A DNA stretch of 64,000 nucleotides from Chlorobaculum sp. 24CR (GTDB taxonomy: Bacteria > Bacteroidota > Chlorobiia > Chlorobiales > Chlorobiaceae): positions 90,778-154,777 of the forward strand of contig NZ_SDGU01000009.1 in assembly GCF_004118635.1 (NCBI RefSeq), written 5' to 3'. The stretch's first letter is position 1. Each line of letters starts with the position of its first letter. The position numbers were made by a program, and so were the translations under genes. The notes beneath the pieces are model-generated. The model had not been told where the DNA came from. It made no database searches and worked only from the letters and a program-made list of their open reading frames with translations. Of this stretch, positions 46,323-55,073 are shown one piece after another.

Positions 46323-47755
46323 GGGAGGAAATTGACCGAAATGAAACGGGCCAAGAACGTTACGACAATCATGAACAGCACGATGACCTGGCTCCCCTTG
46401 TCTGTAATGGCGAAAATCACCGGATCGTCATGCATCTGCCCACGCGACGTCTTGATCCACAAGCGCGACTGCCAGTAAATGAGGGCAATGGCGATCAACC
46501 ACAACATTTCCGGCGTTGCGTACCGGATAATGGTTTCTGGGGCGCTGATAAACAACCCGAACACCACCACGGCGGCAAGCGACGAGCCGACACCCAGCGG
46601 CCACAAAACCCTCAGATCCTCGACCCGGTAATCACGACCGTAGGTGCCCATCTTCCCTTTCTCGTCCATCGCCACGAGCTCCGCGCATCGCTTGACCAGC
46701 GCCAGACTGAAAAATATAAAGACCGAGAAAGCCATCAACCAAAAGCTCGTCTTCACGCCGGTGGCAACCGAACCGGCCAGAATGCGCAACGTATAGAGCA
46801 GGGCAAGCATCAGCACGTCGATCAGCACAATCTCCTTGAGCACCAGCGTATAGAAAACCGTCATCATAACGTAGAGCATCAGCATCACAAAAAAGCCGTT
46901 CGACAGCCAGAGCGCTGTGCCGACAGCGACCGCCATGAGCACGACGCTCATGGCGACGCCGCTCATGACCGAAAGTTTCGCGCTGGCGAATGGACGAAGG
47001 CGCTTGCGAGGATGGGCGCGATCGTTTTCGATATCGAGAAGATCGTTGAAAATGTAGGTGGACGAAGCGGCCAGCGAGAACGAGCCAAATGCCACCATCG
47101 CCTGAATCAGGTGACCGGCATTGGTCATGTTGAAGGCGGTCAGCAACGGCACGAAGAGCAGAAGATTCTTGAGCCACTGATGCACACGCAACGCTTTCAG
47201 CAAAACCTTGAAGTCCGGCGCAGGCCACTTGAACTCGCGTTCAACGGAGACATGCGGCCTTACCGACCTGGCGACTTGCGAAGGAACTCCCACCAGAATA
47301 GCGTGCTTGCATGACATCCAGATGGGAATATCCGCCCGGCTGTTGCCGGCATAGACAAACTGCTCTCCCAGACTCTGACGAATCGCCTCCAGCTTCGCCT
47401 TGCCTTTCAGATTGTGCGTGCCATCGGTGGCCAGCACCTCGTCGAAGATATCGAGATGAACCGATACGGCTTCGGCAATCGAACGGTGCGCGGCAGTGGC
47501 CAGCACAAGACGGCGACCCTTGGCCTTTTCCTCTTTCAGATACTGGAGAAACGGCTCGTTGTACGGCAACAACTCCCCTGAAATACTGCTGTGATCGGCG
47601 ATGCGACTCTTGAAAACCGCGCGCTCCTGCCGCCCCAGACCAACAACCCTGAACAGATTGAGGGGCGACTTCCGTATATACTTCAAAAGTGACTCGACCA
47701 GGGTATCAGTCGGGGTAAGGGTTCCGTCGAGATCAACAACTATAGGAAGATTCAT
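46319..47755 (-). CDS. HAD phosphatase-UbiA prenyltransferase fusion (polyprenyl-P phosphoribosyltransferase type)
   Basis: 478 residues in two parts. Residues 1-175 form a HAD-like phosphatase (VVDLDGTLT with Asp8/Asp10, LATAAHRS, and a GNSRADIPIW loop in place of GDSxxD). Residues 180-478 form a UbiA-family integral membrane domain with RVHQWLKN (190-197), YIFNDLLDIENDRAHPRKRLRP (Asp-rich motif, Asn237-Asp245) and YTLVLKEIVLIDVLMLALLYTLRILAG. These motifs match decaprenyl-phosphate phosphoribosyltransferases rather than quinone UbiA. It probably joins phosphoribosyl diphosphate to a polyprenyl phosphate, and the HAD part may remove the 5-phosphate. It is coupled to the SMR gene by ATGA overlap. 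Confidence 0.85.
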   Translation of the reverse strand: MNLPIVVDLDGTLTPTDTLVESLLKYIRKSPLNLFRVVGLGRQERAVFKSRIADHSSISGELLPYNEPFLQYLKEEKAKGRRLVLATAAHRSIAEAVSVHLDIFDEVLATDGTHNLKGKAKLEAIRQSLGEQFVYAGNSRADIPIWMSCKHAILVGVPSQVARSVRPHVSVEREFKWPAPDFKVLLKALRVHQWLKNLLLFVPLLTAFNMTNAGHLIQAMVAFGSFSLAASSTYIFNDLLDIENDRAHPRKRLRPFASAKLSVMSGVAMSVVLMAVAVGTALWLSNGFFVMLMLYVMMTVFYTLVLKEIVLIDVLMLALLYTLRILAGSVATGVKTSFWLMAFSVFIFFSLALVKRCAELVAMDEKGKMGTYGRDYRVEDLRVLWPLGVGSSLAAVVVFGLFISAPETIIRYATPEMLWLIAIALIYWQSRLWIKTSRGQMHDDPVIFAITDKGSQVIVLFMIVVTFLARFISVNFLP

Positions 47756-48299
47756 TATCCTGACTCTTGCAAGTTAGCTCGTGAGCGGGCGGCCTGCTCC
47801 AATCACCCGGCACACGATCAATAGCCGAAGAATACCAGTACTGCTTGCAGCATCTCCGAAAAAATGAATACTAACCATCGCACAAAGGGCTGTGCCGTCA
47901 TCAATGATTAATTTGTGACGAGACTCTGGATTTCAGCCAGAGTGGAAATTCGGACGAATGCATGAAACTGCGTCAATACAGCAAATGGTCAGTATTTTAT
48001 CTTAATAAACGCTTTGAAATACAAATCTCAAACACCTCAAACATATAAACTTGCGCCTGATCAAGGAATTGATACAGCTAACATCTCTTATCCAGACCTC
48101 TTACCGCCATGACCAGCACAGATAGGTCAGCAGAAAATCACGATGATTTCTTATCTTAAAAGACAAAAATTCTATGCCATTCGGGTTTCTGACCTGAGCT
48201 TTACCCGCAAGGAATGAACATTCGCATCGCCTGTCCGTGGAATAAATCTCCAGCAAATCCATAGCCAACTATCAGAATAAAAAACACTTAACCGGCAAA
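47756..48299. other. 544-bp AT-rich spacer
   Basis: The divergent region between the HAD-UbiA gene (-) and the nucleotide-sugar dehydrogenase (+). No protein-like frame was found on either strand. It is visibly AT-rich from about 47,990 onward. A small CTCTGG/CCAGAG hairpin lies near 47,933-47,951. It must carry the promoters for both flanking operons. Confidence 0.5.
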
Positions 48300-49598
48300 A
48301 TGGAGAACACCAAAATCGCGTTGATCGGCTTGGGCTACGTCGGCCTGCCTCTCGCCGTCGAGTTCGCGAAAAAATTCCCGGTGGCCGGCTTCGACATCAA
48401 GCAGGAGCGGATCGAAGAGCTCAACAACGGGTGCGACTCGACGCTCGAAGTCGATGCGGAGGCCCTCGGCGCGGTGCTCACGGCGAGCAACCCGCTGAGC
48501 GCCGATGGCGACAAGGGCCTCTTCGTCACCTCCTCGATCGCGGAGATCGCCAAAGCGAACATCTACATCGTCACCGTGCCGACGCCGACCGACAAACACA
48601 ACCGCCCCGTGCTCACCCCGCTCATCCGGGCGAGCGAAACCGTCGGGCGGGTGCTCGATAAAGGCGACATCGTAATCTACGAATCGACCGTCTATCCCGG
48701 CGCTACCGAGGAGGATTGCGTGCCGGTGCTCGAACGGGTCTCGGGCCTCTGCTTCAACCGGGACTTTTTCGTGGGCTACTCTCCCGAACGGATCAACCCC
48801 GGCGACAAGGAGCACACGGTCGCGAAGATCAAAAAGGTGACCTCCGGCTCCACGCCCGAAGCCGCCCGCAAAATCGACGAACTGTACGCTTCGGTCATCA
48901 CGGCGGGCACGCACCTGGCCTCGTCGATCAGGGTCGCCGAAGCGGCCAAGGTGATCGAGAACTCGCAGCGCGACATCAACATCGCCTTCGTCAACGAGCT
49001 GGCGATGATCTTCAACCGCATGGGCATCGACACGCTCGACGTGCTCAAGGCCGCCGGGACGAAGTGGAACTTCCTGCCGTTCCGGCCCGGCCTGGTCGGC
49101 GGCCACTGCATCGGCGTCGATCCCTACTACCTGGCGCAGAAGGCTCAGGAGTACGGCTACCATCCGGAGATCATTCTGGCGGGCCGCCGCCTGAACGACA
49201 ACATGGGTCGCTACGTCGCCTCGGAGGTGGTCAAGCTGATGATTTCGCGGGATATGAAGGTCAAAGGCGCGAAGGTGCTCATGCTCGGAATCACCTTCAA
49301 GGAGAACTGCCCCGACATCCGCAACACCCGCACGGTCGATATTGTGGCCGAGCTGCGGGAGTACGGCGCGCAGGTGCACATTCACGACCCCTGGGCCAAC
49401 CCGGAGGAGGTGCGGCATGAATATGGACTCGACTGTATCGACGCGCCGGTCGAAGGCGGCTACGACGCCATCATTCTCGCCGTCGCGCACGCGGCGTTCG
49501 CGGAGATGGCTATCGGCAAACTCCGCTCGGGCGATAACGCCGTGATCTACGACGTGAAGGGGGTGCTGCCAACCGGCACCATCGACGGCAGATTGTAA
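48300..49598 (+). CDS. UDP-N-acetyl-hexosamine C6-dehydrogenase (TviB/WbpO type)
   Basis: 432 residues. The NAD-binding start [18 protein letters not shown] is followed by [13 protein letters not shown], the [14 protein letters not shown] and [13 protein letters not shown] blocks, and [20 protein letters not shown]. The active-site Cys270 is in [12 protein letters not shown]. The C-terminal UDP-binding domain has [15 protein letters not shown]. The PTDK and SPERINPGD forms are those of enzymes oxidising UDP-GlcNAc or UDP-GalNAc to the uronic acid (TviB, WbpO, VipA) rather than UDP-glucose dehydrogenase. It opens the plus-strand glycosyltransferase run, 3 bp before the next gene. Confidence 0.9.
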   Translation: MENTKIALIGLGYVGLPLAVEFAKKFPVAGFDIKQERIEELNNGCDSTLEVDAEALGAVLTASNPLSADGDKGLFVTSSIAEIAKANIYIVTVPTPTDKHNRPVLTPLIRASETVGRVLDKGDIVIYESTVYPGATEEDCVPVLERVSGLCFNRDFFVGYSPERINPGDKEHTVAKIKKVTSGSTPEAARKIDELYASVITAGTHLASSIRVAEAAKVIENSQRDINIAFVNELAMIFNRMGIDTLDVLKAAGTKWNFLPFRPGLVGGHCIGVDPYYLAQKAQEYGYHPEIILAGRRLNDNMGRYVASEVVKLMISRDMKVKGAKVLMLGITFKENCPDIRNTRTVDIVAELREYGAQVHIHDPWANPEEVRHEYGLDCIDAPVEGGYDAIILAVAHAAFAEMAIGKLRSGDNAVIYDVKGVLPTGTIDGRL

Positions 49599-49601
49599 CG
49601 G

Positions 49602-50669
49602 ATGAAGCTTCTCTTCGTCAACTCCGCGCGGGAGTGGGGTGGCACCGAAAAATGGACGCGGATGGCCACCCGCAAGCTCTCAGAGCAGCATGAGGTCTCG
49701 CTCATCTATCGCAAGGAGGTGGTGGGCAAAAACTTCGACCTGCCGAAATTCCGCCTCCCCTGCCTCAGCCACATCGATCTCTACACGCTCTTGCGGATGG
49801 TGGCGATCATTCGCCAAAACGGCATCGAGGTCGTCATCCCGACCAAGCGCAAGGACTACCTCCTCGGCGGTCTGGCGGGCAAGATCACCGGCGTGCCGAT
49901 GATTCTGCGGCTCGGCGCGGACCGCAAGCTGAAATGGCCCTGGCAGCGCTTCATGTACCACACCCTCAGCAGCGGCATCATCGTCAACGCGAGCAAAATC
50001 AAAAAGACCCTGCTCGAAACCGGCTACATACCCGAAGCGAAAATCCGCGTCATCTACAACGGCCTCGACACCGCCGAACTCGACCGGCGGCGCTCGGAAC
50101 AGCCCGTCGCCAACCCATTCCCGGTGACGATCACCGGGCTTGGGCGTCTGACGTGGAACAAAGGGTACGACTTTCTCATTCGCAGCTTCGCGCGCTTCGT
50201 CAAGCACACCGGCAACCGCGACGCGGGAATCGTGCTGATCGGCGACGGGGCGCAGAAAGAGGAGTTCACCAAACTCGCCGCCGAGCTGGGGCTGCGGGAG
50301 CGCGTGCTGTTTCCGGGCTTCCAGCAAAATCCTTACCCGTGGCTCGCCGCGAGCGACATTTTCGCCGTCACCTCGACCAACGAAGGCTTGCCCAACGCCC
50401 TGCTCGAAGCGATGTACCTCGGCAACGCGCCGGTCAGCACGCGGGCGGGCGGCGTCGAAGAGGTGATCGACGACAGCCTCAACGGCCTCCTGCTCGACTA
50501 CGGCGACGAGGAGGCGCTGTCGAGTGCCCTGCAACTGCTCGTCGAATCGCCGGAGCGCCGGGCGGAGTTCGCGCGGCAAGCGAAGGCGCGGATCATCGAA
50601 CAATTTTCGATGGAGCGGATGGCAAGCGAAATCGCCGGCTTCTGCCGGGAGGTGGCGGGAAAACGATGA
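49602..50669 (+). CDS. GT4 glycosyltransferase
   Basis: 355 residues with GT-B fold. The N-terminal acceptor domain starts LLFVNSAREWGGTEKW and contains VVIPTKRKDYLLGGLAGKITGVPMILRLGAD. The C-terminal donor domain has VTITGLGRLTWNKGYDFLIRSF, LIGDGAQKEEF, VLFPGFQQNPYPWLAASDIFAVTSTNEGLPNALLEAMYLG (the EGxPxxxLEAM signature) and STRAGGVEEVID. It starts 3 bp after the dehydrogenase stop. It is closely similar to the next gene (50829) and both look like duplicates. The sugar and linkage are not readable. Confidence 0.9.
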   Translation: MKLLFVNSAREWGGTEKWTRMATRKLSEQHEVSLIYRKEVVGKNFDLPKFRLPCLSHIDLYTLLRMVAIIRQNGIEVVIPTKRKDYLLGGLAGKITGVPMILRLGADRKLKWPWQRFMYHTLSSGIIVNASKIKKTLLETGYIPEAKIRVIYNGLDTAELDRRRSEQPVANPFPVTITGLGRLTWNKGYDFLIRSFARFVKHTGNRDAGIVLIGDGAQKEEFTKLAAELGLRERVLFPGFQQNPYPWLAASDIFAVTSTNEGLPNALLEAMYLGNAPVSTRAGGVEEVIDDSLNGLLLDYGDEEALSSALQLLVESPERRAEFARQAKARIIEQFSMERMASEIAGFCREVAGKR

Positions 50670-50828
50670 AAATGGCTTGAATTCATGGCGAGGAAACCGC
50701 AGAAGCGAGCACGGAAGTCGTCCGTATGACAGCACAAAAAAAACAGACGCCGCAAGGTCGCCGACGCCTATTCAGAACACCGTAACCCGTTTTTTTATTA
50801 TGACTTCGGCAATCAGCCCCTATGAAAC

Positions 50829-51881
50829 ATGAACATACTTTTCACCTGCTCCGCGCGAAAATGGGGCGGCAACGAAGCCTGGGTTCTGAATGCGGCGCAA
50901 GTGCTCGGCAAAAAGCATGACGTCAGTCTGGCCTATCGGGCCGATGAGGTGGGAAACCGCTTCACCGTGGATAAATACCGGTTGCCGTTCATGAACGAAG
51001 CCGACCTGCTGACCTTGGGCAGACTGGTCTCCATCATCAGACAACGCCGGATCGATGTGGTCGTCCCGACGAAACGGAAAGACTACTTCCTCGCAGGCAT
51101 CGCCTGCCGGATTACCGGCGCAAAAAACATTCTGATTCTCGGCATTGTCAGAAGTCTGGAGAAGACGCTCGTCAACAATCTGGTATATAACATCCTGGCC
51201 GACGGCATCATGGTGAACGCGCAGACCATCAAGGAGGTGCTGCTGCAATCCCCGTTCATGAAACCGGAAAAGATCGCGGTCATCCCCAACGGCATATCGA
51301 TCGATCGCGGCGGCATCGTTCCCGTGAAAAAGGCGTTCGATTTCATGGTCACGTCACTGGCCGAGTTGAGCGAAAGAAAAGGGTTCGACTTCCTGATCCG
51401 CGGATTCGCCAGATTCGTCAAAGAGCATGGCATTGCTGACGCCGGTCTGCTCATCATGGGATCGGGCGGCCAGAGAGAAAAGCTCGAAGCGCTCACGGAA
51501 TCGCTCGGCGTCAAACGCTTTGTCATCTTTGCCGGGTTCGTGAAAAATCCTTACCCTGACCTCTTGGCCAGCGATGTTTTCGCCCTGACCTCCAAAAACG
51601 AGGGTATTCCGTATGCCATCATCGAAGCCGCATTGCTGGACAACGCGATCATCACCACCAGGGCGGGCGGAACGGAAGAGCTGCTCGAAGACAATGAACA
51701 CTGCCTCTATGTCGATTACGGAGACGAATCGCAGCTCGCCACCCGGTTTCACCGTTTATACGAGGACAAAAATCTCAGGACGCGACTTTCCGGCAATGCA
51801 AGAGAGATCACCCTGGAACGATTTTCATCGGAAAAAATGGAAAAAGAGATGATCGCTTTTTTCCAGAAAATCCGAAACTGA
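50829..51881 (+). CDS. GT4 glycosyltransferase, paralogue of the preceding gene
   Basis: 350 residues. It shares with its neighbour the opening NILFTCSARKWGGNEAW, the central VVVPTKRKDYFLAGIACRITG, and the donor domain (VTSLAELSERKGFDFLIRGFARFVKEHG, GFVKNPYPDLLASDVFALTSKNEGIPYAIIEAALLDNAIITTRAGGTEELLED). The EGIPYAIIEA box is a variant of the GT4 signature. GC content and codon use look lower than in the neighbour, so duplication and divergence, or separate acquisition, are both possible. A 159-bp spacer separates them. Confidence 0.9.
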   Translation: MNILFTCSARKWGGNEAWVLNAAQVLGKKHDVSLAYRADEVGNRFTVDKYRLPFMNEADLLTLGRLVSIIRQRRIDVVVPTKRKDYFLAGIACRITGAKNILILGIVRSLEKTLVNNLVYNILADGIMVNAQTIKEVLLQSPFMKPEKIAVIPNGISIDRGGIVPVKKAFDFMVTSLAELSERKGFDFLIRGFARFVKEHGIADAGLLIMGSGGQREKLEALTESLGVKRFVIFAGFVKNPYPDLLASDVFALTSKNEGIPYAIIEAALLDNAIITTRAGGTEELLEDNEHCLYVDYGDESQLATRFHRLYEDKNLRTRLSGNAREITLERFSSEKMEKEMIAFFQKIRN

Positions 51882-51913
51882 CAGAGCCTCCCTGGCATGA
51901 CAAAACCGCATCC

Positions 51914-53026
51914 ATGAACATTCTCTTCATCAACTCCATCGGCCGCAACAAATTCGGCGGCGGCGAAAAGTGGATGGTCAACGCCGCCAAAGGCTTGACC
52001 GATCGCGGCCACAACGTGGTGCTCGCCAGCAAGCGCAACTCCCGGCTGCTGGAGTACGCCGCCGGGCGCGGCGTCCGCACCGAAGCGATGGAGATTCGCG
52101 GCGACTTCAGCCCGCTGGCGACGCTGAAAATCGCCGCATGGATGAAAAAGCACCAGACCGACATTCTCATCTGCAACCTCAACAAGGATGTGCGCGTGGC
52201 GGGCCTCGCCGCGCGGCTCGTCGGGCGACCCGTGGTGCTGGCGCGCCACGGGATGCTCTTGTGCAGCAAGAAATGGAAGCACAAGCTCTCGCTCACCCGC
52301 CTGACCGACGGCATCATCACCAACAGCCGCACCATCCGCGAAGCCTACGCGGAGTACGGCTGGTTCGACGAAAATTTCGTGAAGGTGATCTACAACGGCC
52401 TCACGATTCCCGGCAACGTCACGACGTTCGACTTCGCCTCGCGCTACCCCGGCAAAAAGATCATCTACAGCGCCGGACGCCTCTCGAAGCAGAAAGGCTT
52501 CGAGTACCTCATCGACGCCGCCGCCATGCTGCAACGCAAGCGCAGCGACCTCATCTTCGCCATTTCGGGCGAAGGCAAGCTCGAAATCGAGCTGAAAAAC
52601 AGGGTCTCGGCGCTCGGACGCGAAGAGTCGTTCATCTTCCTCGGCTTCACGCCCGACATCTACCCGTGCCTGAAAGGGTGCGACCTCTTCGTGCTGGCCT
52701 CGCTTTTCGAGGGGATGCCCAACGTGGTCATGGAGGCGATGGCGATGCAGAAGCCGGTCGTCGCCACCGACGTGAACGGCGCGCGCGAGCTGATGGGCGC
52801 GAGCACCGAAAGCCTCGACTGCGACACCGGCCTCATCATCCCGCCGAAAGATCCGGCGGCCATCGCCGAGGCGATCGAAAAAATCATCGACAACCCCGCA
52901 GCGATGGCGGCGTTCGGCAAGGCCGGGCGCGAGCGCGTCGAAACGCACTTCACCGTGCCGATCATGGTTGACAATCTCGAAAAGCATCTGAAAGCGAAGC
53001 TCGCCGAAAAAGCGCGACGGGGCTGA
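51914..53026 (+). CDS. GT4 glycosyltransferase
   Basis: 370 residues. It opens ILFINSIGRNKFGGGEKWMVNAAKGL, has GRPVVLARHGMLL at the domain interface, and a donor domain KIIYSAGRLSKQKGFEYLIDAAAML, EESFIFLGFTPDIYPCLKGCDLFVLASLFEGMPNVVMEAMAMQKPVVATDVNGARELM with the EGMPNVVMEAMA motif. It follows the previous GT4 by 32 bp. It is convergent with the reverse-strand sialyltransferase-like gene, 30 bp away. Confidence 0.9.
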   Translation: MNILFINSIGRNKFGGGEKWMVNAAKGLTDRGHNVVLASKRNSRLLEYAAGRGVRTEAMEIRGDFSPLATLKIAAWMKKHQTDILICNLNKDVRVAGLAARLVGRPVVLARHGMLLCSKKWKHKLSLTRLTDGIITNSRTIREAYAEYGWFDENFVKVIYNGLTIPGNVTTFDFASRYPGKKIIYSAGRLSKQKGFEYLIDAAAMLQRKRSDLIFAISGEGKLEIELKNRVSALGREESFIFLGFTPDIYPCLKGCDLFVLASLFEGMPNVVMEAMAMQKPVVATDVNGARELMGASTESLDCDTGLIIPPKDPAAIAEAIEKIIDNPAAMAAFGKAGRERVETHFTVPIMVDNLEKHLKAKLAEKARRG

Positions 53027-53030
53027 ACGG

Positions 53031-53061
53031 AAAAAAGGGAACGTGACGGCTCGTTGTCACG
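53031..53061 (-). terminator. Terminator of the reverse-strand gene
   Basis: CGTGAC/GTCACG stem (53042-53047 with 53056-53061), 8-nt loop, followed on the minus strand by a T-rich tract ending in T6. The hairpin overlaps the TGA of the 53057-53824 gene. Confidence 0.45.
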
Positions 53062-53824
53062 CCTCGTCCGAGGCGGGGTAACGCGGAACGAGATGCTCCA
53101 GCTCTGGCTCGGTGGTGAAAAGATTGTAGCGACGGGCCAGCTTGCGAAGCACCTTGACGTCGGCGAACACATGCTGCGGCAGATCGCGCCCGTGGATGTG
53201 CCTGCCATCAAGATATTCGTCCCGTTTCTGAGCGCCGATGCCGCAAATGACGTAATCGGCATCCCGGCCATGATCGGCGATAGCAAAGACGAGCGCGAGA
53301 ATGCCTGTCGATGGCCGGAACACCGACCCGCAATCCTTGCGTCTGTCGAAGAGGCGCTTGAGAAAAGTGCTGGTCAGCGAGCCAGCATAGCGGATTTTTC
53401 TCCGCATCGAGAGCCGGAAGAACTCGCCGGAGACAATCGGATCGTAACAGCCGCTGAGCCTGCCGACCAGCGCCCGCCGCTCATGCGCCGCCACCGCCTC
53501 GACCGGCAAGCGGAACCCTGCCTCGGTGAGCACCTCTTTCAAAAACTCGAAATAGCCGCTTCTCGTCAGAATCATCTTGTCGGGCCGCGACGCGATAATC
53601 ATCTCCCACTGCCGCACATTCATCTCCCGGTTTGGCGCTCCCTCCCGGCGCTCCTTCGGATGGATCGAGTCGGGACTCAACACGCTCACAACCTGCGTGA
53701 ACCGGCTGACCGCCTCCGCGTAGTAGCCGATAGCGGCGTTGGCGCAATAGACCGCGTCTCCCAGAGGAATATCCGCACCCGGTTTCGAGCCGAGCACCAC
53801 GACCAGCTTTTTTTTCAAGCTCAT
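53057..53824 (-). CDS. Sialyltransferase-like (GT29/GT42-type fold) candidate
   Basis: 255 residues. No confident family assignment was made. Three features recall sialyltransferases: an N-terminal nucleotide-loop-like LVVVLGSKPGADIPLGDAVYCANAA; a central FRPSTGILALVFAIADHGRDADYVICGIG (compare the PS/TSG...G.D motif); and a C-terminal HVFADVKVLRKLARRYNLFTTEPELE that could carry the catalytic His. It is the only minus-strand gene in the 48-64 kb run. It lies 30 bp from the divergent GT9 start and is convergent with a GT4 gene. The coding nature is clear (length, own terminator); the function is a hypothesis. Confidence 0.65.
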   Translation of the reverse strand: MSLKKKLVVVLGSKPGADIPLGDAVYCANAAIGYYAEAVSRFTQVVSVLSPDSIHPKERREGAPNREMNVRQWEMIIASRPDKMILTRSGYFEFLKEVLTEAGFRLPVEAVAAHERRALVGRLSGCYDPIVSGEFFRLSMRRKIRYAGSLTSTFLKRLFDRRKDCGSVFRPSTGILALVFAIADHGRDADYVICGIGAQKRDEYLDGRHIHGRDLPQHVFADVKVLRKLARRYNLFTTEPELEHLVPRYPASDEA

Positions 53825-53854
53825 GGTTTGAAAAGATTACTGCCAGGAAAATCG

Positions 53855-55021
53855 ATGGACCTGCATAAAGATAAAAAATGGCGTACATTGATTGCTCCGA
53901 TAACGAAAAATCCCGAAACATCGATGACGCCGGATGCGGCCCGGAAAACCAGCCCGGAGATGAAGCCCCGAAAAAAGAAGAAGCGGCAGTTCCGCCAGCT
54001 TTTCGCCCGCTCGCTGCAACGCCTCGCCCGCACGAGAAGCGGCAGCGCCGAATTCAGCGGGCCGCTGAACTCCGTTGCCATCCTCGCCCAGGAGAAGCTC
54101 GGAGACTGCGTCTTGCTCACGCCGCTCGTCAGGAATTTGCGCCGCGCCTTTCCCGATCTCGAAATTCACCTCATCGCCTTCAGCCGCGCCTCGGCAAATT
54201 TCTTCATGAACGACCCGCTGGTGACGGCGGTGCACCTCGTCAAGAAACAGCCCCGGCGCTATTTCCGGGAGGTGCTCGCCCGCGAGTTCGACCTGCTCTT
54301 CAACACCAAGGATCACCCCTCGACCTGGTTTTTGCTCCAGTCGGCGCTCATCCGCGCCCGCTTCAAGGTGGGACACAAAAACCCTTTCCACGAAGGACTT
54401 TACGACCGGTTGCTCGACACGGAGTTCCACAGCCACATGGCGGTGAAAAATTGCGCCCTCCTGCCGCTGCTTGGCGTCACGGCGGAGACGGGGGCGTGTC
54501 GTCCGTCGCTGCCCGCCATGCCGGTGACGGAGGAGCTGACGGCGTTTCTCGGCGAAATCGCGGCGCTCGCGCCCGTCGGCGTCAACATCAGCGCAGGCGA
54601 GCCGAACCGGCTCTGGACGGAGGCGAAGTGGCGGGCGCTGCTCGAACGCTTCCCCGGCGAGCGCTTCGTGGTGCTCTCCGGGCCGGACGATCTGGATGCC
54701 AAGCGCCGCCTCGAAGCGCAGTGCCCGAACGTCGTCGCCTCGCCGCCGACGCGGAACCTCTACGAAGCGAGCCGCATCGTGTCGAGGCTGCGGCTGCTGG
54801 TGACGCCCGACACTTCGATGGTGCACGTCGCCTCGGCCACCGGCACGCCCGTCGCCGGACTGTACCGCGAAGCACCGCAGGACATTTCGCGCTTCGGCCC
54901 CTACGCCATTCCGTACGAAATCGTCATCTCGCCCACTGGCGAAGTGAGCGGCATCGAGCCAGGCGAAGCCGCTGACGCCGTGCGGCGGCTCACGGCCCGC
55001 GCCATTGGGAAAGAAACGTGA
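53855..55021 (+). CDS. GT9 (heptosyltransferase-like) glycosyltransferase
   Basis: 388 residues from ATG 53855, which has AGGA upstream; 53924 and 53960 are later in-frame starts. A basic N-terminal extension (RKKKKRQFRQLFARSLQRLARTR) precedes the GT9 core: NSVAILAQEKLGDCVLLTPLVRNLRRAFPD, VGVNISAGEPNRLWTEAKWRALLERFPGERFVVLSGPDD, and the donor-binding RLLVTPDTSMVHVASATGTPVAGLY (D(T)S..H.A). GT9 enzymes add heptose or similar sugars to LPS core. Only 30 bp separates it from the divergent sialyltransferase-like gene, so the promoter must lie inside that gene or the start is downstream. Confidence 0.85.
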   Translation: MDLHKDKKWRTLIAPITKNPETSMTPDAARKTSPEMKPRKKKKRQFRQLFARSLQRLARTRSGSAEFSGPLNSVAILAQEKLGDCVLLTPLVRNLRRAFPDLEIHLIAFSRASANFFMNDPLVTAVHLVKKQPRRYFREVLAREFDLLFNTKDHPSTWFLLQSALIRARFKVGHKNPFHEGLYDRLLDTEFHSHMAVKNCALLPLLGVTAETGACRPSLPAMPVTEELTAFLGEIAALAPVGVNISAGEPNRLWTEAKWRALLERFPGERFVVLSGPDDLDAKRRLEAQCPNVVASPPTRNLYEASRIVSRLRLLVTPDTSMVHVASATGTPVAGLYREAPQDISRFGPYAIPYEIVISPTGEVSGIEPGEAADAVRRLTARAIGKET

Positions 55022-55073
55022 AATCGCCTAAATTGACGGGCACAATGTCTCCGTTCAAGCATCGCCCCGACAC

